A stretch of DNA of 64,000 nucleotides from Aegilops tauschii subsp. strangulata (taxonomy: Eukaryota > Streptophyta > Magnoliopsida > Poales > Poaceae). Position 1 is the first letter of the stretch; each line of letters starts with the position of its first letter. The position numbers were made by a program, and so were the translations under genes. The notes beneath the pieces are model-generated. The model worked only from the letters and a program-made list of their open reading frames with translations, searched no databases and had not been told where the DNA came from. The DNA lies in assembly GCF_002575655.3 (NCBI RefSeq), contig NC_053036.3, positions 195,580,788 through 195,644,787 of the forward strand, in the 5' to 3' direction. Positions 34,902 through 46,139 of this stretch are shown one piece after another.

Positions 34902-36967
34902 TCAGGCTTGGTCTTCAGGAGGTGGTGTAGAGAGAACTCCAAGGACAAAGGCATCTGTTGATGTAGTTGGAGCTGGTGGAGTGGCTGCTGGAGGTGGCAC
35001 TGGAGCTGTAGCTGCTGGTGCTATAGCTCTAGAATCTGTCACTGGCACTGCAGCAGACCTCTGACTCCTTGGCACTCGCTGAAATGCATCTGTAGTTGCC
35101 TTTCCTCTCTTCTCTTCTGCTTCCTCCTGAAGCTGCTCAACTGATGTTTGAATCTCAGTTACCTTCAGATCAACATCATAAAATTTGGTTTCTATGATCC
35201 TCTCCAAGCTCTCCTGGTTTTGAGTCAGGGTGGCCAAGCCCTTCTCAATCCTCAGTGTAGACTAGATCGGATATGCAAGTTGATCTTGCTTGCTCTTCAG
35301 GAAAACTTGAGATGCCTCTTCAACACTTGGCATCTTGGCAGCTTTCTCAGCCTTTGCTTTGGCTCTCTTCTCCTGTGCTTGCACTGAAGATGGTTCTTCC
35401 TCATTCATCACAACCTTGTTGTCTTCAAATTCAGGATATAAGGGTAAGTGCTCCTTGTCCAACAAATAAGTGCTTGTGCCCATCTTGGAGTTGATGAGCT
35501 CCTGAATGTGTGGAGCATACCCACAGCTTCTCTTCTGGTCAGCAGCAGTCCTCTTGATTGTTTCTATAATCAAACTCATGACCTTGAACTTCTGAGGTAC
35601 ATCAAAAAGCTGTAGCAGGTTGATAGAATGTCCTCTGATCATCTTGTGATCTCCAGACTTGGGTAGCAATGTGTGACTTAGGATCCAGTTGATGGTAGGC
35701 AGACCAGACAATAGGTAATGTACTGATCCAAGCTTATGTGTCTCCAAAGCTTTGTCTGGGATCTCCTTGTACATGTTTGCCATAGTGTTGTGGTCCTTCT
35801 TCTTGTCACCATATACATCCAAGTCATCCTCATGTTCCTCTGGGGCATTGATCAGCTTGGCCCATTCTTCAACAGTGGATTGGTACCTAGTACCTTCAGA
35901 CATCCAAATGATTTTCCCATCTGGGTAAAAGTGAGCAGTGGAGTAAAACTGCATGATCAGCTCATCATTCCATTTTGTGAGCTTCTGAGCAACAAATTTG
36001 TCAACTCCACCTGCTTTGAAGCTGTCATGTACTCCTGGGAAGTGATCTTCATTTTCCTTGATGAATTCCCAATCAACCCATCTCATGTCACAAACAATGG
36101 GCTTATTGTCAAGCAAAATAGTTTCATAAAAGTCTTGCTGTTCTTTTGTGTGAAACCCGTAGTCAACTGCTGTTCTCCTCCTTACAGCATAAGGATCAGA
36201 CTGTCTCCACAATCTTAGTCCAGCATCCTTTCTGATGTGCATATCTTCAGCTACTGGATGAGCATCATTATGGTCAGGAATCTTGGGCTTCAATTTTCTC
36301 AAAACAAGTGAATCATCATCTTCTTCTTCAGCTTGAGGCACTGGGGCCTTGTTCTTCTCTCAGCAGGAATGTTCCTGGTGCTCCTCTTGGGCTTAGTGGG
36401 CTTCTGAGCTGGAGCTTTGGGAGCAGGCTTGGGCTTAGATGGAGCAGCCCCTGACTTCATAGCATCTCCCATGAGCTTCTAAGCTTTGGGTGCTGGTGCA
36501 ACATCCTCTTCCTCTTCCTCTTCTTCAGAATCTCTCATCATTGAGGGCTTGCCAAGAACTTTTGCAGTTGTGGTTCTTTCCCTCCTTTTCTTTTTGTCAT
36601 CTCCTGCTGCTTCACCTTCATCAAATTCTGTGGTGAATTTCATAGTTTCTCCTGTTGCAACCTTCCTTGGCTTTGACATTGGAATCCTTCTTGCTGGTGC
36701 TTTCTTATTCAATCTTGGCTTTGTTGCAGCAGCTGTGCCATACTCCCTTTTCAGCACCTTCTTTTTGGATCTTACTTCCTCCTTAGTGGCAATATAATCC
36801 TCATCCTCAGATTCTGAGGTTCTCTTCTTCCTAGATCTGGTAGCTGCCTTTGGCAAGTTGCTTGGAGTGCTCCTGCTGCCATCATCAGAAGTGCTAGAGG
36901 GATCTGAACCCTCACTCATCTGCACATGTTCCTCAGACCTGTTCTGGCTGTCACTTTGATCATACAT
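34902..36967 (-). pseudogene. Element C ORF2: protein with a plant-transposon-protein-like domain
   Basis: About 690 codons on the minus strand, broken by TAG at 36481-36479, a frameshift near 36350 and TAG at 35264-35262. N-terminal part: acidic/basic low complexity with nuclear-signal-like clusters (RKKRTSESEDED; RSKKKVLKREYG). Middle (36240-35480): a folded-looking region with WNDELIMQFYSTAHFYPDG, IIWMSEGTRYQSTVEEWAKL and LSHTLLPKSGDH, resembling the 'putative plant transposon protein' family found in many grass elements. C-terminal part: a coiled coil (ESLERIIETKFYDVDLKVTE) and a Pro/Ala-rich tail. No nuclease or polymerase motif. It occupies the place where autonomous elements carry pol. 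Function unknown; DNA or Gag binding is a guess. Confidence 0.6.
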
Positions 36968-37164
36968 CTCTACAAAATTACTGACAGCAGACCCTGTGAA
37001 TAGATATAGATGAGGTAGAGTGGATGAGCATCACAAAGTGCAGAGTTTTTGCAAAACAGATGACTTAAAACTTAGTTTTAGTTCTTCACAGAAAGCATTT
37101 CGGATCTACCAATTTGTAAACTCGATGATACCGAAGCAGCTTTTGGAACCTAAACTAGTGAACT

Positions 37165-37860
37165 CGATCAGACTGAGTCATAGTTCGGTGGCACCGAGAC
37201 TGCTAGGGTTTCACAGAGAATCGAACTCGGTCACACCGATTTGCAGTTTTTGGTCAGACCGAAAGTGCAAGTGCAATGGCCTAAGCCAAATCGGTGAGAC
37301 CGATTTCTACAACTCGGTCGGTCCGAGATGAGTTCTGCGGAGACCTAACCCTAAATTTTCAAATCAAACCTAACCTAAGGGATGTTTTCAGTGGATAGAG
37401 TGTTTGCATACGTGGTGATGATCACGGCAGAGCAATGTGCTACGAATCAGAGGTAAAAGAATAGCACAAAGGATCGAACTCGTACCCTAGTTCGGCGGAG
37501 TTCGCTACGGCGGCAACGGAGGGGCAGAATTCCGTTGACGGCGATGGAAACTAGCGGCGGGAGGTCGCTGGCAGCGAGAAGACGATCCGGAGACCCGAGG
37601 CGGCAGAGCAGGATACGCGCGGGCTCAGATGTTTCGGAGAAATTTCCAAAATCTCACCCGTGGGTTTATATATCGAGACCCTGTCGGTGTGACCGAGTGG
37701 AACAACTCGGTGGCACCGAGATGCAGAATCGCAAGCGGTTACTGCAACTCGGTGTGACCGAAAAGTTCAAATCGGTTGCACCGAGATTGAAAACCTAGAT
37801 CAACTTAGTGATCTCGGTGTGACCGAAATGGATGACTCGGTCATACCGAAATGCACAAAG
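37165..37860. repeat. Dyad array 2, internal region of element C
   Basis: About 11 copies of the same TCGGT-N3-ACCGA dyad, e.g. actcggtggcaccgag and atctcggtgtgaccgaa, here outside the LTRs. The surrounding sequence is not the LTR, so the array was either spread within the element or selected. Confidence 0.75.
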
Positions 37861-38725
37861 AGGTTTTGGAAGTTTAAGTCTATGATGAATCGGGGACTCC
37901 GAGTGCTCCCCACACAGAGTGGTTCGAATCTGACTTGATCAAACTTTGTGATGTAGCATGAATAGAGTTTGAGACGAGAAAAGCATAGATAGCTAGAGGG
38001 AGTTCTTAGGCACTCTTGTCCATCCATTTGGCAAAAGTGAAAAAGCCAAACAATCGAAGCAACAAATGGATGTCCTCGAATGAGTAAAATATGCATCCAA
38101 CATGCTCGCACAATAAAATGACAAATGAAATATGCGACAAAGCATGCACAATCACTCTAGCATCTATCAAGAAATTTGGCGATGACTAGGTCATCTATAT
38201 ATGAGTATATTGACTTAGGAATCAAATGAGAACATTTGATCATAGGTCATACTTATCGTTTAAGCACAAGTGGGGTTGCCACTTTTACATAAAGCATTGT
38301 TGTGGTCACATCATTAGAGTTGCTTTAGCTCAATTGATTTGAGTAAAGCTCCCCCTAGATGTGATATCCCCCCTAAGAGGGATGAACTAACCTTGGGTTT
38401 TGTCGATGATGACTTCATGTAGGTGTTGAAGATGTAGATGCTCAATGTTGATGTAGATCATTCGGAGCAATCCTTTGGAGTGAGTTGCACTTTCAATACC
38501 TACACGGGTTAGTCCCATAAGGAACAAACAAGGATATCCATAGACATAGAGTGATATTCACATGAGATGATGTCCATGAATGCATTAGGTTCCCTTGTCC
38601 CTTGTTTTACCAACAAGAGGGTTTGTGACTCCTTGAACTAGTGCAAGATATGGACGTTGTTTGCACTTGTCCTTGCCAAAATGATAAGAGTGAAGTATGT
38701 TGGCGGAGTCACCCTCAAGAACTCT
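37861..38725. other. Non-coding spacer of element C
   Basis: A/T-rich, no domain. Contains the phrases aagctccccctagatgtg and tccccctaagaggg, polypurine-tract-like on the minus strand, about 38346-38376. Confidence 0.4.
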
Positions 38726-39689
38726 CTAGTTCTTCTTCTTCGGGATCCACACCATCTTGATGGGAATCCTTGGAGTTGTAGTCGTACTTGATGAAGTGGA
38801 ACTTGATGTAGTCTTGGGAACCCACTTGACCAAGGCCTTAGGTGCTTCTTCGAATGCATCAATCTCCTCTTGAAGCTTGTCCTTGCCCTTTAGCTTGTGG
38901 TCTTGTGGTGGAAGATCATCTTGAGCTTGTGTTCCTTGGAAAGAAGTAGGATCGTACTTCTCTTGTTGAGGAACAAACTTTGTCTTGGGGTATTGATCTT
39001 CTTCCCACTCAACTCCATTGGCATTGAACTTTCGTTCAAAACCAACACCTTGATTCTTCCGGTGTCTTCCTTGCTTGCGTACAATTTCCTCAAATTGCTT
39101 ACTTCCGGCAAGATTCTTGTAAACACCTTTCTCTATAATTCCCTTCAATAAGCTATTTTCTTGCTCAAGTGTAACTTGGCTAAGAGAATCATTAGTGGAA
39201 TCAAGAGAACTACTAGAAGCAACAACATTGGATTTAGCATGATTGTTGTTACTACTAGAAGAAGAATCTTTCTTGTTCTTGTTGCTAGATTTAACTTGTG
39301 GCATGTAAGTAGACAAGAGTAAACGCTTGGCAATGTAAGAAGAACTTTTCTTGCGAAGATCATCATTGATTGCTTTTAAGAACTCATGCTCTTGCTCAAG
39401 GTTGATCTTTTCAAAGCGTAGCTTCTCATGAGTCTTTAACAGTTCTCGATGATCTTCTAAGGTAGTTTCATAAGCTAACTTAAGAGTGTTTCTCCTTCTT
39501 ATCACTGTCATTTGTTTTATCTTGATTATCATGATTAATAGCAAGTTCATCATAGATTTCATAAGTAGAGTTGTCAACAAGTAAATCATCATCTCCTAGC
39601 AAATCATCTTCATCACTATTAAAATCAACATACTCGGGGTGTGTTACCTTTGGACCTCTACGGTGGTAATTTCCCTCGCTAGACGCCAT
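38726..39689 (-). pseudogene. Element C ORF1: gag-like coiled-coil protein
   Basis: Starts MASSEGNYHRRGPK at 39689 and has an acidic patch (DFNSDEDDLLGDDDLLVD). A frameshift near 39490 moves to the frame that ends at 38726. The remainder has long heptad-rich segments (ETTLEDHRELLKTHEKLRF; EQEHEFLKAINDDLRKK), a Ser/Asn/Lys-rich linker and a basic end (KMVWIPKKKN). No zinc knuckle is seen. The position just after the PBS and the coiled coils point to a structural, Gag-like role. The protein recurs in Triticeae sequence as an unclassified retrotransposon protein. Confidence 0.65.
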
Positions 39690-39760
39690 ACTCTCCTAGG
39701 TTGTGAAACCAAGGCTATGATCACCAAAAGCTATGGAAATCAAAGCAAATGGAGATCAAA

Positions 39761-39772
39761 GCTCTGATACCA
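39761..39772 (-). promoter_or_regulatory. Primer-binding site of element C
   Basis: gctctgatacca on the plus strand is the complement of TGGTATCAGAGC, the standard plant initiator-Met tRNA primer site. It lies 2 nt from the LTR edge at 39775 and fixes the element's orientation. Confidence 0.9.
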
Positions 39773-39774
39773 CT

Positions 39775-42700
39775 TGTAGAATCGAAAGTATGTCTAGAGG
39801 GGGGTGATTAGACTACTTGACCAAATAAAAATCTAGCCTTTTCCCAATTTTAAATCTTCACAGATTTTAGCAACTTAGCACAAATCAAGTAATCAACCTA
39901 CACATGCAATTCTAAGAGTATAGCAGCGAAATGTAAAACAATTGCATATGAAGGTAAATGGAGGAGTTTGGAGGGAGCAAACGCAATGTAGACACGGAGA
40001 TTTTTTATCCGTGGTTCCGATAGGTGGTGCTATCGTACATCCACGTTGATGGAGACTTCAACCCACGAAGGGTAATGGTTGAGCGAGTCCACGGAGGGCT
40101 CCACCCACGAAGGGTCCATGAAGAAGCAACCTTGTCTATCCAACCATGGCCATCGCCCACGAAGGACTTGCCTCACTAGGGTAGATCTTCATGAAGTAGG
40201 CGATCTCCTTGCCTGTACAAACTCCTTGGTTCAACTCCACAATCTTGACGGAGGCTCCCAAGTGACACCTAGCCAATCTAGGAGACACCACTCTCCAAAA
40301 GGTAATAGATGGCGTGTTGATGATGAACTCCTTGCTCTTGTGCTTCAAATGATAGTCTCCCCAACACTCAACTCTCTCTCATAGGATTGGATTTGGTAGA
40401 AAGATGATTTGAGTGGAAAGCAACTTGGGGAAGGCTATAAATCAAGATTTATGTGGTTGGAATGGAATATCTTGACCTCAACACAAGTGTAGGTGGTTCT
40501 CTCTCAGAAAATGTATGTTGGAAGTATAGGCATGTTCTGATGGCTCTCTCCACGAATGAAGAGTGGGTGGAGGGGTGATACGTCTCCAACGTATCTATAA
40601 TTTTTGATTGCTCCATGCTATATTATCTTCTGTTTTGGACATTATTGGGCTTTATTGTTCACTTTTATATTATTTTTGGGACTAACCTATTAACCGGAGG
40701 CCCATCCCAGAATTGCTGTTTTTTGCCTATTTAAGAGTTTCGCAGAAAAAGAATATCAAACGGAGTCCAAACAGAATGAAACCTTCGGGAATGTGATTTT
40801 TGGAACGAACTTGATCCAGGAGACTTGGACCCTACGTCAAGAAACAAAAGAGGAAGCCACGAGGTAGGGGGGCGCGCCTTCCACCCTTGTGGGCCCCCTG
40901 TTGCTCCACCGACGTACTCCTTCCTCCTATATATACCTACATAGCCCCAAATGATCAGATACGGAGCCAAAAACCTAATTCCACCTCCGCAACCTTCTGT
41001 ACCCACGAGATCCCATCTTGGGGCCTGTTCCGGAGGTCCGCCGGAGGGGGCATCGATCACGGAGGGCTTCTACATCAACACCATAGTCTCTCCGATGATG
41101 TGTGAGTAGTTTACCTCAGACCTTCGGGTCCATAGTTATTAGCTAGATGGCTTCTTCTCTCTTTTTGGATCTCAATACAATGTTCTCCCCCTCTCTCGTG
41201 GAGATCTATTCGATGTAATCTTCTTTTGCGGTGTGTTTGTTGAGACCGATGAATTGTGAGTTTATGATCAAGTTTATCTATGAACAATATTTGAATCTTC
41301 TGAATTCTTTTATGTATGATTGGTTATCTTTGCAAGTCTCTTCGAATTATCAGTTTGGTTTGGCCTACTAGATTGATCTTTCTTGCAATGGGAGAAGTAC
41401 TTAGCTTTGGGTTCAATCTTGCGGTGTCCTTTCCCAGTGACAGTAGGGGCAGCAAGGCACGTATTGTATTGTTGCCATCGAGGATAACAAGATGGTTTTT
41501 TTATCATATTGCATGAATTTATCCCTCTACATCATGTCATCTTTCTTAAGGCGTTACTCTGTTCTTATGAACTTAATACTCTAGATGCATGCTGGATAGC
41601 GGTCGATGAGTGGAGTAATAGTAGTAGATGCAGGCAGGAGTCGGTCTACTTGTCTCGGACGTGATGCCTATATACATGATCATACCTAGATATTCTCATA
41701 ACTATGCTCAATTCTGTCAATTGCTCAACAGTAATTTGTTCACCCACCGTAAAATATTTATGATCTTGAGAGAAGCCACTAGTGAAACCTATGGCCCCCG
41801 GGTCTATCTTCATCATATTAATCCTCCAATACTTAGTTATTTCCGTTGTTTTTTTACTTTGCTTTTATTTTACTTTGCATCTTTATCATAAAAATACCAA
41901 AAATATTATCCTATCATATCTATCAGATCTCACTGTCGTAAGTGACCGTGTAGGGATTGACAACCCCTTATCACGTTGGTTGCGAGGATTTATTTGTTTT
42001 GTGTAGGTGCGAGGGACTTGCGCGTAGCCTCCTACTGGATTGATACCTTGGTTCTCAAAAACTGAGGGAAATACTTATGCTACTTTGCTGCATCACCCTT
42101 TCCTCTTCAAGGGAAAACCAACGCAGTGCTCAAGAGGTAGCAAGGGGTATATATAGCCTCCACACAAAATCTAACCGTTACACACAAATCACGAAACTCG
42201 GTGGGACCGAATTATAAAACGCGGTCGGACCGATTTGGTTCATAATGTGACCGTTAGGCATTTTGGTGGGACCGACATGATCAACTCGGTGGGACCGATT
42301 CCATTAGGGTTAGGGCATAACGTAATCTCGGTGAGATCGATTACACAAACTCGGTGGGACCGATTTTGGTAATAGACAAATAGAGAGTTGGTCAGGCAAA
42401 CTCGGTGGGACCGATTCGCCCATCTCGGTTAGACCGAAACGTTACGAAGGGGAAACAGAGAGTTTGCATTGCAATCTCGGTGGGACCGATCGCTCATCTC
42501 GGTTGGACCGAAACATTACGAAGGGAAACAAAGAGGTTGCAATCCCATCTCGGTGAGACCGAGATCCCTACCGGTGAGACGGAAGTGATTAGGGTTTGTG
42601 GCAGTGGCTATGTCAAGTGAACTCGGTGGCGCCAGATAGAAGATTTCGGTGGGGCCGAGTTTGACTTTTGGTTTGGGACATATGTGGATATGAGAAAGTA

Positions 42701-43015
42701 GTTGAGGGTTTTTGGAGCATATCACTAAGCATTTTGAGCAAGTAACTCATTATGCAACACCTCACCCCCTTTTAATAGTATTGGATTTTCCTATGGACTT
42801 AATGTGATCTTGGATCACTAAAAGTAAAATGTAGAGTCTTGTGCTTTGAGCTTGAGCCAATGTTTTGTCCTTAGCATTTTGAGGGGTCCACTTTCTAATC
42901 CATGCCATGCCAATCATTGAGCTTTCCTGAAATATTTATCTTGAAATAGCATTAGCTCAATGAGCTATATGTTGTTAGGAATTACCAAAACCACCCAGGG
43001 ATAGTTGCACTTTCA
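39775..43015 (-). repeat. 5' LTR of element C, interrupted by a solo LTR
   Basis: About 1.67 kb of LTR sequence once 40576-42142 and one agggg are removed, matching the 3' LTR in length. It holds dyad array 3 (42190-42665), the same copies in the same order as array 1, with a few copies closer to the palindrome. Confidence 0.85.
40576..42142 (+). mobile_element. Solo LTR with perfect target duplication
   Basis: 1567 bp, TG...CA (tgatacgtctcc ... agaggtagca), flanked by agggg on both sides (40571-40575, 42143-42147). TATA box ctatatatacc (40927-40937) and the leader give plus orientation. A common Triticeae gypsy LTR by memory. The absence of any internal sequence indicates unequal recombination between the two LTRs of a former element. 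Confidence 0.85.
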
Positions 43016-43685
43016 GCGTGTGTAACCGTGATGGTCTGTTTTCGACGAAGTTCGGGAAGTGAACACGGTTGGGTTATGTATGAATGTAACTAGTTCAGGA
43101 TCACTTCTTGATCACTTCTAGCTCTGCGTCCGATGCGTAGTTTCTCATCTTACTCTTGTACTCGTAAGTTAGCCACCATATTTTTGCTTAGTGCTTGCTG
43201 CAACTCCACCTCATAACCACACCCTACCTATAAGCTTAAATAGTCTCTATCTCGCAGGTTTTAAGATTGCTGAGTCCTTGTGACTCACAGATACTACCAA
43301 AACAGTTGCAGGTGCTGATGATACCAGTGCGGGTGCTGCCATCGAGCTCAAGTGGGAGTTCGACGAAGACCTTGGTCGTTACTATGTTCCTTTCCGGATG
43401 ATCAGTAGTGGTGCCCAGTTGGGACGATCGGGATTTAGCATTTGGGGTTGTCTTCTTTTCATTTGGTTCCGTCCGTAGTTGGACCTTGTGTGTACTCTGA
43501 TTGATGTATGAATAATTTGTTCATTGTGTGACGTGGTGATTGTAAGCCAACTATTTACTTCCTTGTTCATTAAATGGGATTGTGTGAAGATGACCCTTCT
43601 TGCGACAATGCCAAAATGTGTTTATGCCTCTAAGTCGTGCCTTGACACGTGGGAGATATAGCCGCATCTTGGGCATTACACAGCT

Positions 43686-44631
43686 TCACCGAGGTCTTTC
43701 TTTGGAAAACTCCTTTCAAATACTCCTTTATGCTTTCTAGAAAATTCTACATCATTTCCGATCAACAATATGTCATTCACATATACTTATCAGAAAGGCT
43801 GTTGTGCTCCCACTCACTTTCTCGTAAATGCAGGCTTCACCGCAAGTCTGTATAAAAATATATGCTTTGATCAACTTATCAAAGCGTATATTCCAACTCC
43901 GAGATGCTTGCACCAGTGCATAAATGGATCGCTGGAGCTTGCACATTTTGTTAGCACCTTTAGGATTGACAAAACCTTCTGGTTGTATCATATACAACTG
44001 TTCTTTAATAAATCCATTAAGGAATGCAGTTTTGCTATCCATTTGTTAGATTTCATAAAATGTGGCAATTGCTAACATGATTCGGACAGACTTTAAGCAT
44101 CGATACGAGTGAGAAAATCTCATCGTAGTCAACTTCTTGAGTTTGTCAAAAAACCCTTTTTGACAAGTCAAGCTTTGTAGATAGTAACTCTACTATCAGC
44201 GTCCATCTTCCTCTTGAAGATCCATTTATTCTGAATGTCTTGCCGATCATCGGGCAAGTCCACCAAAGTCCACACTTTGTTCTCATACATGGATTCTATC
44301 TCAGATTTCATGGCCTCAAGCCATCTGTTGGAATCTGGGCTCATCATCGCTTCCTCATAGTTCGTAGGTTCATCATGGTCTAGCAACATGACTTCCAGAA
44401 CAAGTTTACTGTACCACTCTGGTGTGGATCATACTCTGGTTGACCTACGAGGTTCGGTAGTAACTTGATCTGAAGTTTCATGATCATCATCATTAACTTC
44501 CTCACTAATTGGTGCAGGCATCACTGGAACTGATTTCAGTGATGAGCTACTTCCTAATTCGAGAGAAGGTACAATTACCTCATCAAGTTCTACTTTCCTC
44601 CCACTCACTTCTTTCGAGAGAAACTCCTTCT
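43686..44631 (-). pseudogene. Copia RT and integrase-RT linker remnant
   Basis: Continuation of the outer minus-strand copia pol. Minus-strand pieces: KEFLSKEVSGRKVELDEV and EEVNDDDHETSD (linker after integrase), NKVWTLVDLPDDRQDIQNKW (RT start), then KTAFLNGF and LYMIQPEGFVNPKG, and SRSWNIRFDKLIKAY. Frameshifts and stops separate them. The sequence is parallel to the plus-strand copia polyprotein in this window. Confidence 0.8.
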
Positions 44632-45119
44632 CACTACAAAAAAGAGACACATCCGTGACATTTTGGGCCGAACGAATTTTTTTTCTGTCATACTTATGAC
44701 ACTTCTATGACGATAATTGTGACAAAACCCGGTATCATCATAGATGTGGTGGGGTCCTACTTCTATGACAAAAAATCATGACAGAAAATGGGCTTTTCGT
44801 CCTGGGCGGGCCAGAGACGAAGCTGCATGACATTCTTTGGGCCGTCCATGACGGAAAAAACCGTGGTAGAAGTGAGAGAGAGGAAAATATCAGGGTGTTC
44901 CCGGTTATGGTGGGTGGTCGGGGCCGAGCGATGCGCGTTTCTCTTGTACACGCACACGCATGGGTGCGAGGCGTTGGGCTCTAACTGAACCCGAGCGATT
45001 GCACTGCAGGCTACGCGTTACTGAACCCGAGCGATCGATCGATGGCTGTTAACTGAACCCAATCGAGCGATTCCTTCGTTACTGCTGCTAACTGAAGCCG
45101 ATCGATGCTGCCTCTAGAT

Positions 45120-45535
45120 GAACAGTGCGTGTTGCTGGGGGGGGGGGGTTGGATGAACAGTCCCGGTGGGGGTGGATGAACAGGACCCCGTGGTGTTGCC
45201 TCTGGATGAACATGACCCCAATCGATCGAGCCGGTTGGGGCTGGATGAACAGGACCCCGTGGAGGGCTGGATGAACAGGACCACCCCATGGAGGGCAGGA
45301 TGAACAGTAGACGGTGGAGGGCTTGATGAACAGTAGCCCGTGGAGGGGTGGTTGAACAGGAGCCCGTGGAGAGGGCTGGTTGAACAGTAGCCGGTGGAGT
45401 AGCGCGCGGTGGAGGCTGGATGAACAGGAGCACGTGGATGAACTGTCGCAGGTGGAGGCTGGAGGAGGTCGACGGTGGATGAACAGTAGCCCGTGGAGGC
45501 TGGAGGGGGTCGACGGTGGAGATGAACAGTATCCC
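45120..45535. repeat. CACTA subterminal repeat array
   Basis: More than a dozen diverged units of about 25-32 bp built on ggatgaacagtagcccgtgg, with variants ggatgaacaggaccccgtgg. The long minus-strand frame over it (45011-45994) is a product of the repeat and not a gene. Confidence 0.8.
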
Positions 45536-45805
45536 GTGGAGTCCTGTTTTGCGGTACGCCACACCCCTCCCGATGAACATGACCCCCATTTCGACCGTAG
45601 CGCTCCAACACAAGTCCGTTTCCTCCGTTTTGCGGTACGCCACACCCCTCCCGATCAACAGGACCCCCGTTTCGATCATAGGAGGTCCGTTTCCTCCATT
45701 TTGCGGTACACTAGACCCCTCCCAATGAACAGGATACCGTTTCGAACGTGGCCGGTCGAACACAAGGCCGTTTCCTCCGTTCTGCGGTACGCCAGGCCTC
45801 GTTTC
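45536..45805. repeat. Second repeat type, about 80-bp units
   Basis: Four diverged units containing ccgttttgcggtacgcc, cccctcccgatgaaca and ccgtttcga. They lie next to the subterminal array, inside the same CACTA end. Confidence 0.7.
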
Positions 45806-46139
45806 CATCGGTTGTTCCGTCCAAGCCGGTTGGCTCCCACGCGTTCCGTTGCCTCCCGATGAACACGACGCATTCCGTTGCCTCCCCATGAACACGACGA
45901 CGACGCAGTTTCTTCGTTCCGACCCAGCCATGTACACGAGCCCTGGCCGTACGTACGTGCGAGTAGGCGTTCGAGACCCCGCCCATATGTACATACGTGG
46001 CCGTATTTACTTTCTTGCACCTTGGCCGTTGTACGTACGTGTACATGCTACGTGCGTGCCTCTACTATGACACGTGCGCGCCTCTACATCGACCAGTATG
46101 TACGTACACGTTTGCGACCAGAATGACAACGCTACGTAT

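Larger units (their letters stand above)
32713..43015 (-). mobile_element. Element C: non-autonomous LTR retrotransposon
   Basis: LTRs at 32713-34385 and 39775-43015 (the latter holding a solo LTR) are close in sequence and end TG...CA. On the minus strand the primer site TGGTATCAGAGC (39772-39761), a perfect match to the usual initiator-Met PBS, lies 2 nt inside the 5' LTR. A polypurine tract aaaaagggggata (34399-34387) abuts the 3' LTR. The presumed duplication is acatg/gcgtg, differing by two transitions. The interior encodes a gag-like coiled-coil protein and a plant-transposon-protein-like frame. Protease, integrase and RT are absent, so mobility would need another element's enzymes. Confidence 0.85.
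29514..43680 (+). mobile_element. 3.8-kb LTR ('LTR A', solo as far as seen), split by element C
   Basis: Ends TGTGATGCCCC (29514) and GGGCATTACA (43680), with a perfect duplication cagct (29509-29513, 43681-43685). Its own sequence is 29514-32712 plus 43016/43021-43680. It is homologous over most of its length to LTR B (47724-50815): shared stretches include ccgcggttatg, ctttgaataaaactcctcca and tgactcacagatact. A TATA box (tatatata, 29906-29913) precedes a GC-rich leader (29950-30900) whose chance frames are not genes. No internal retroviral sequence accompanies it. The tgtaac-type ends resemble those of the chromovirus LTR of element E. Confidence 0.8.
27045..44631 (-). mobile_element. Minus-strand copia element (BARE/WIS/Angela group), outer layer of the nest
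   Basis: The 3' LTR is 27045-28724. Just outside it on the internal side lies the polypurine tract (gtctcccacttgcac as seen on the plus strand, 28725-28739). RNase H and RT fragments continue to 29513, are interrupted by a nested block (29514-43680), resume at 43681, and stop at 44631 where a CACTA element begins. The 5' part (gag, protease, integrase, 5' LTR) is not in the window. Frames are full of stops, so this copy is older than the plus-strand one. Confidence 0.85.

Noticed and set aside
45011..45994. 327-codon minus-strand ORF
   Set aside because: Made of repeated CACTA subterminal units; its repeats in protein reflect the DNA array.
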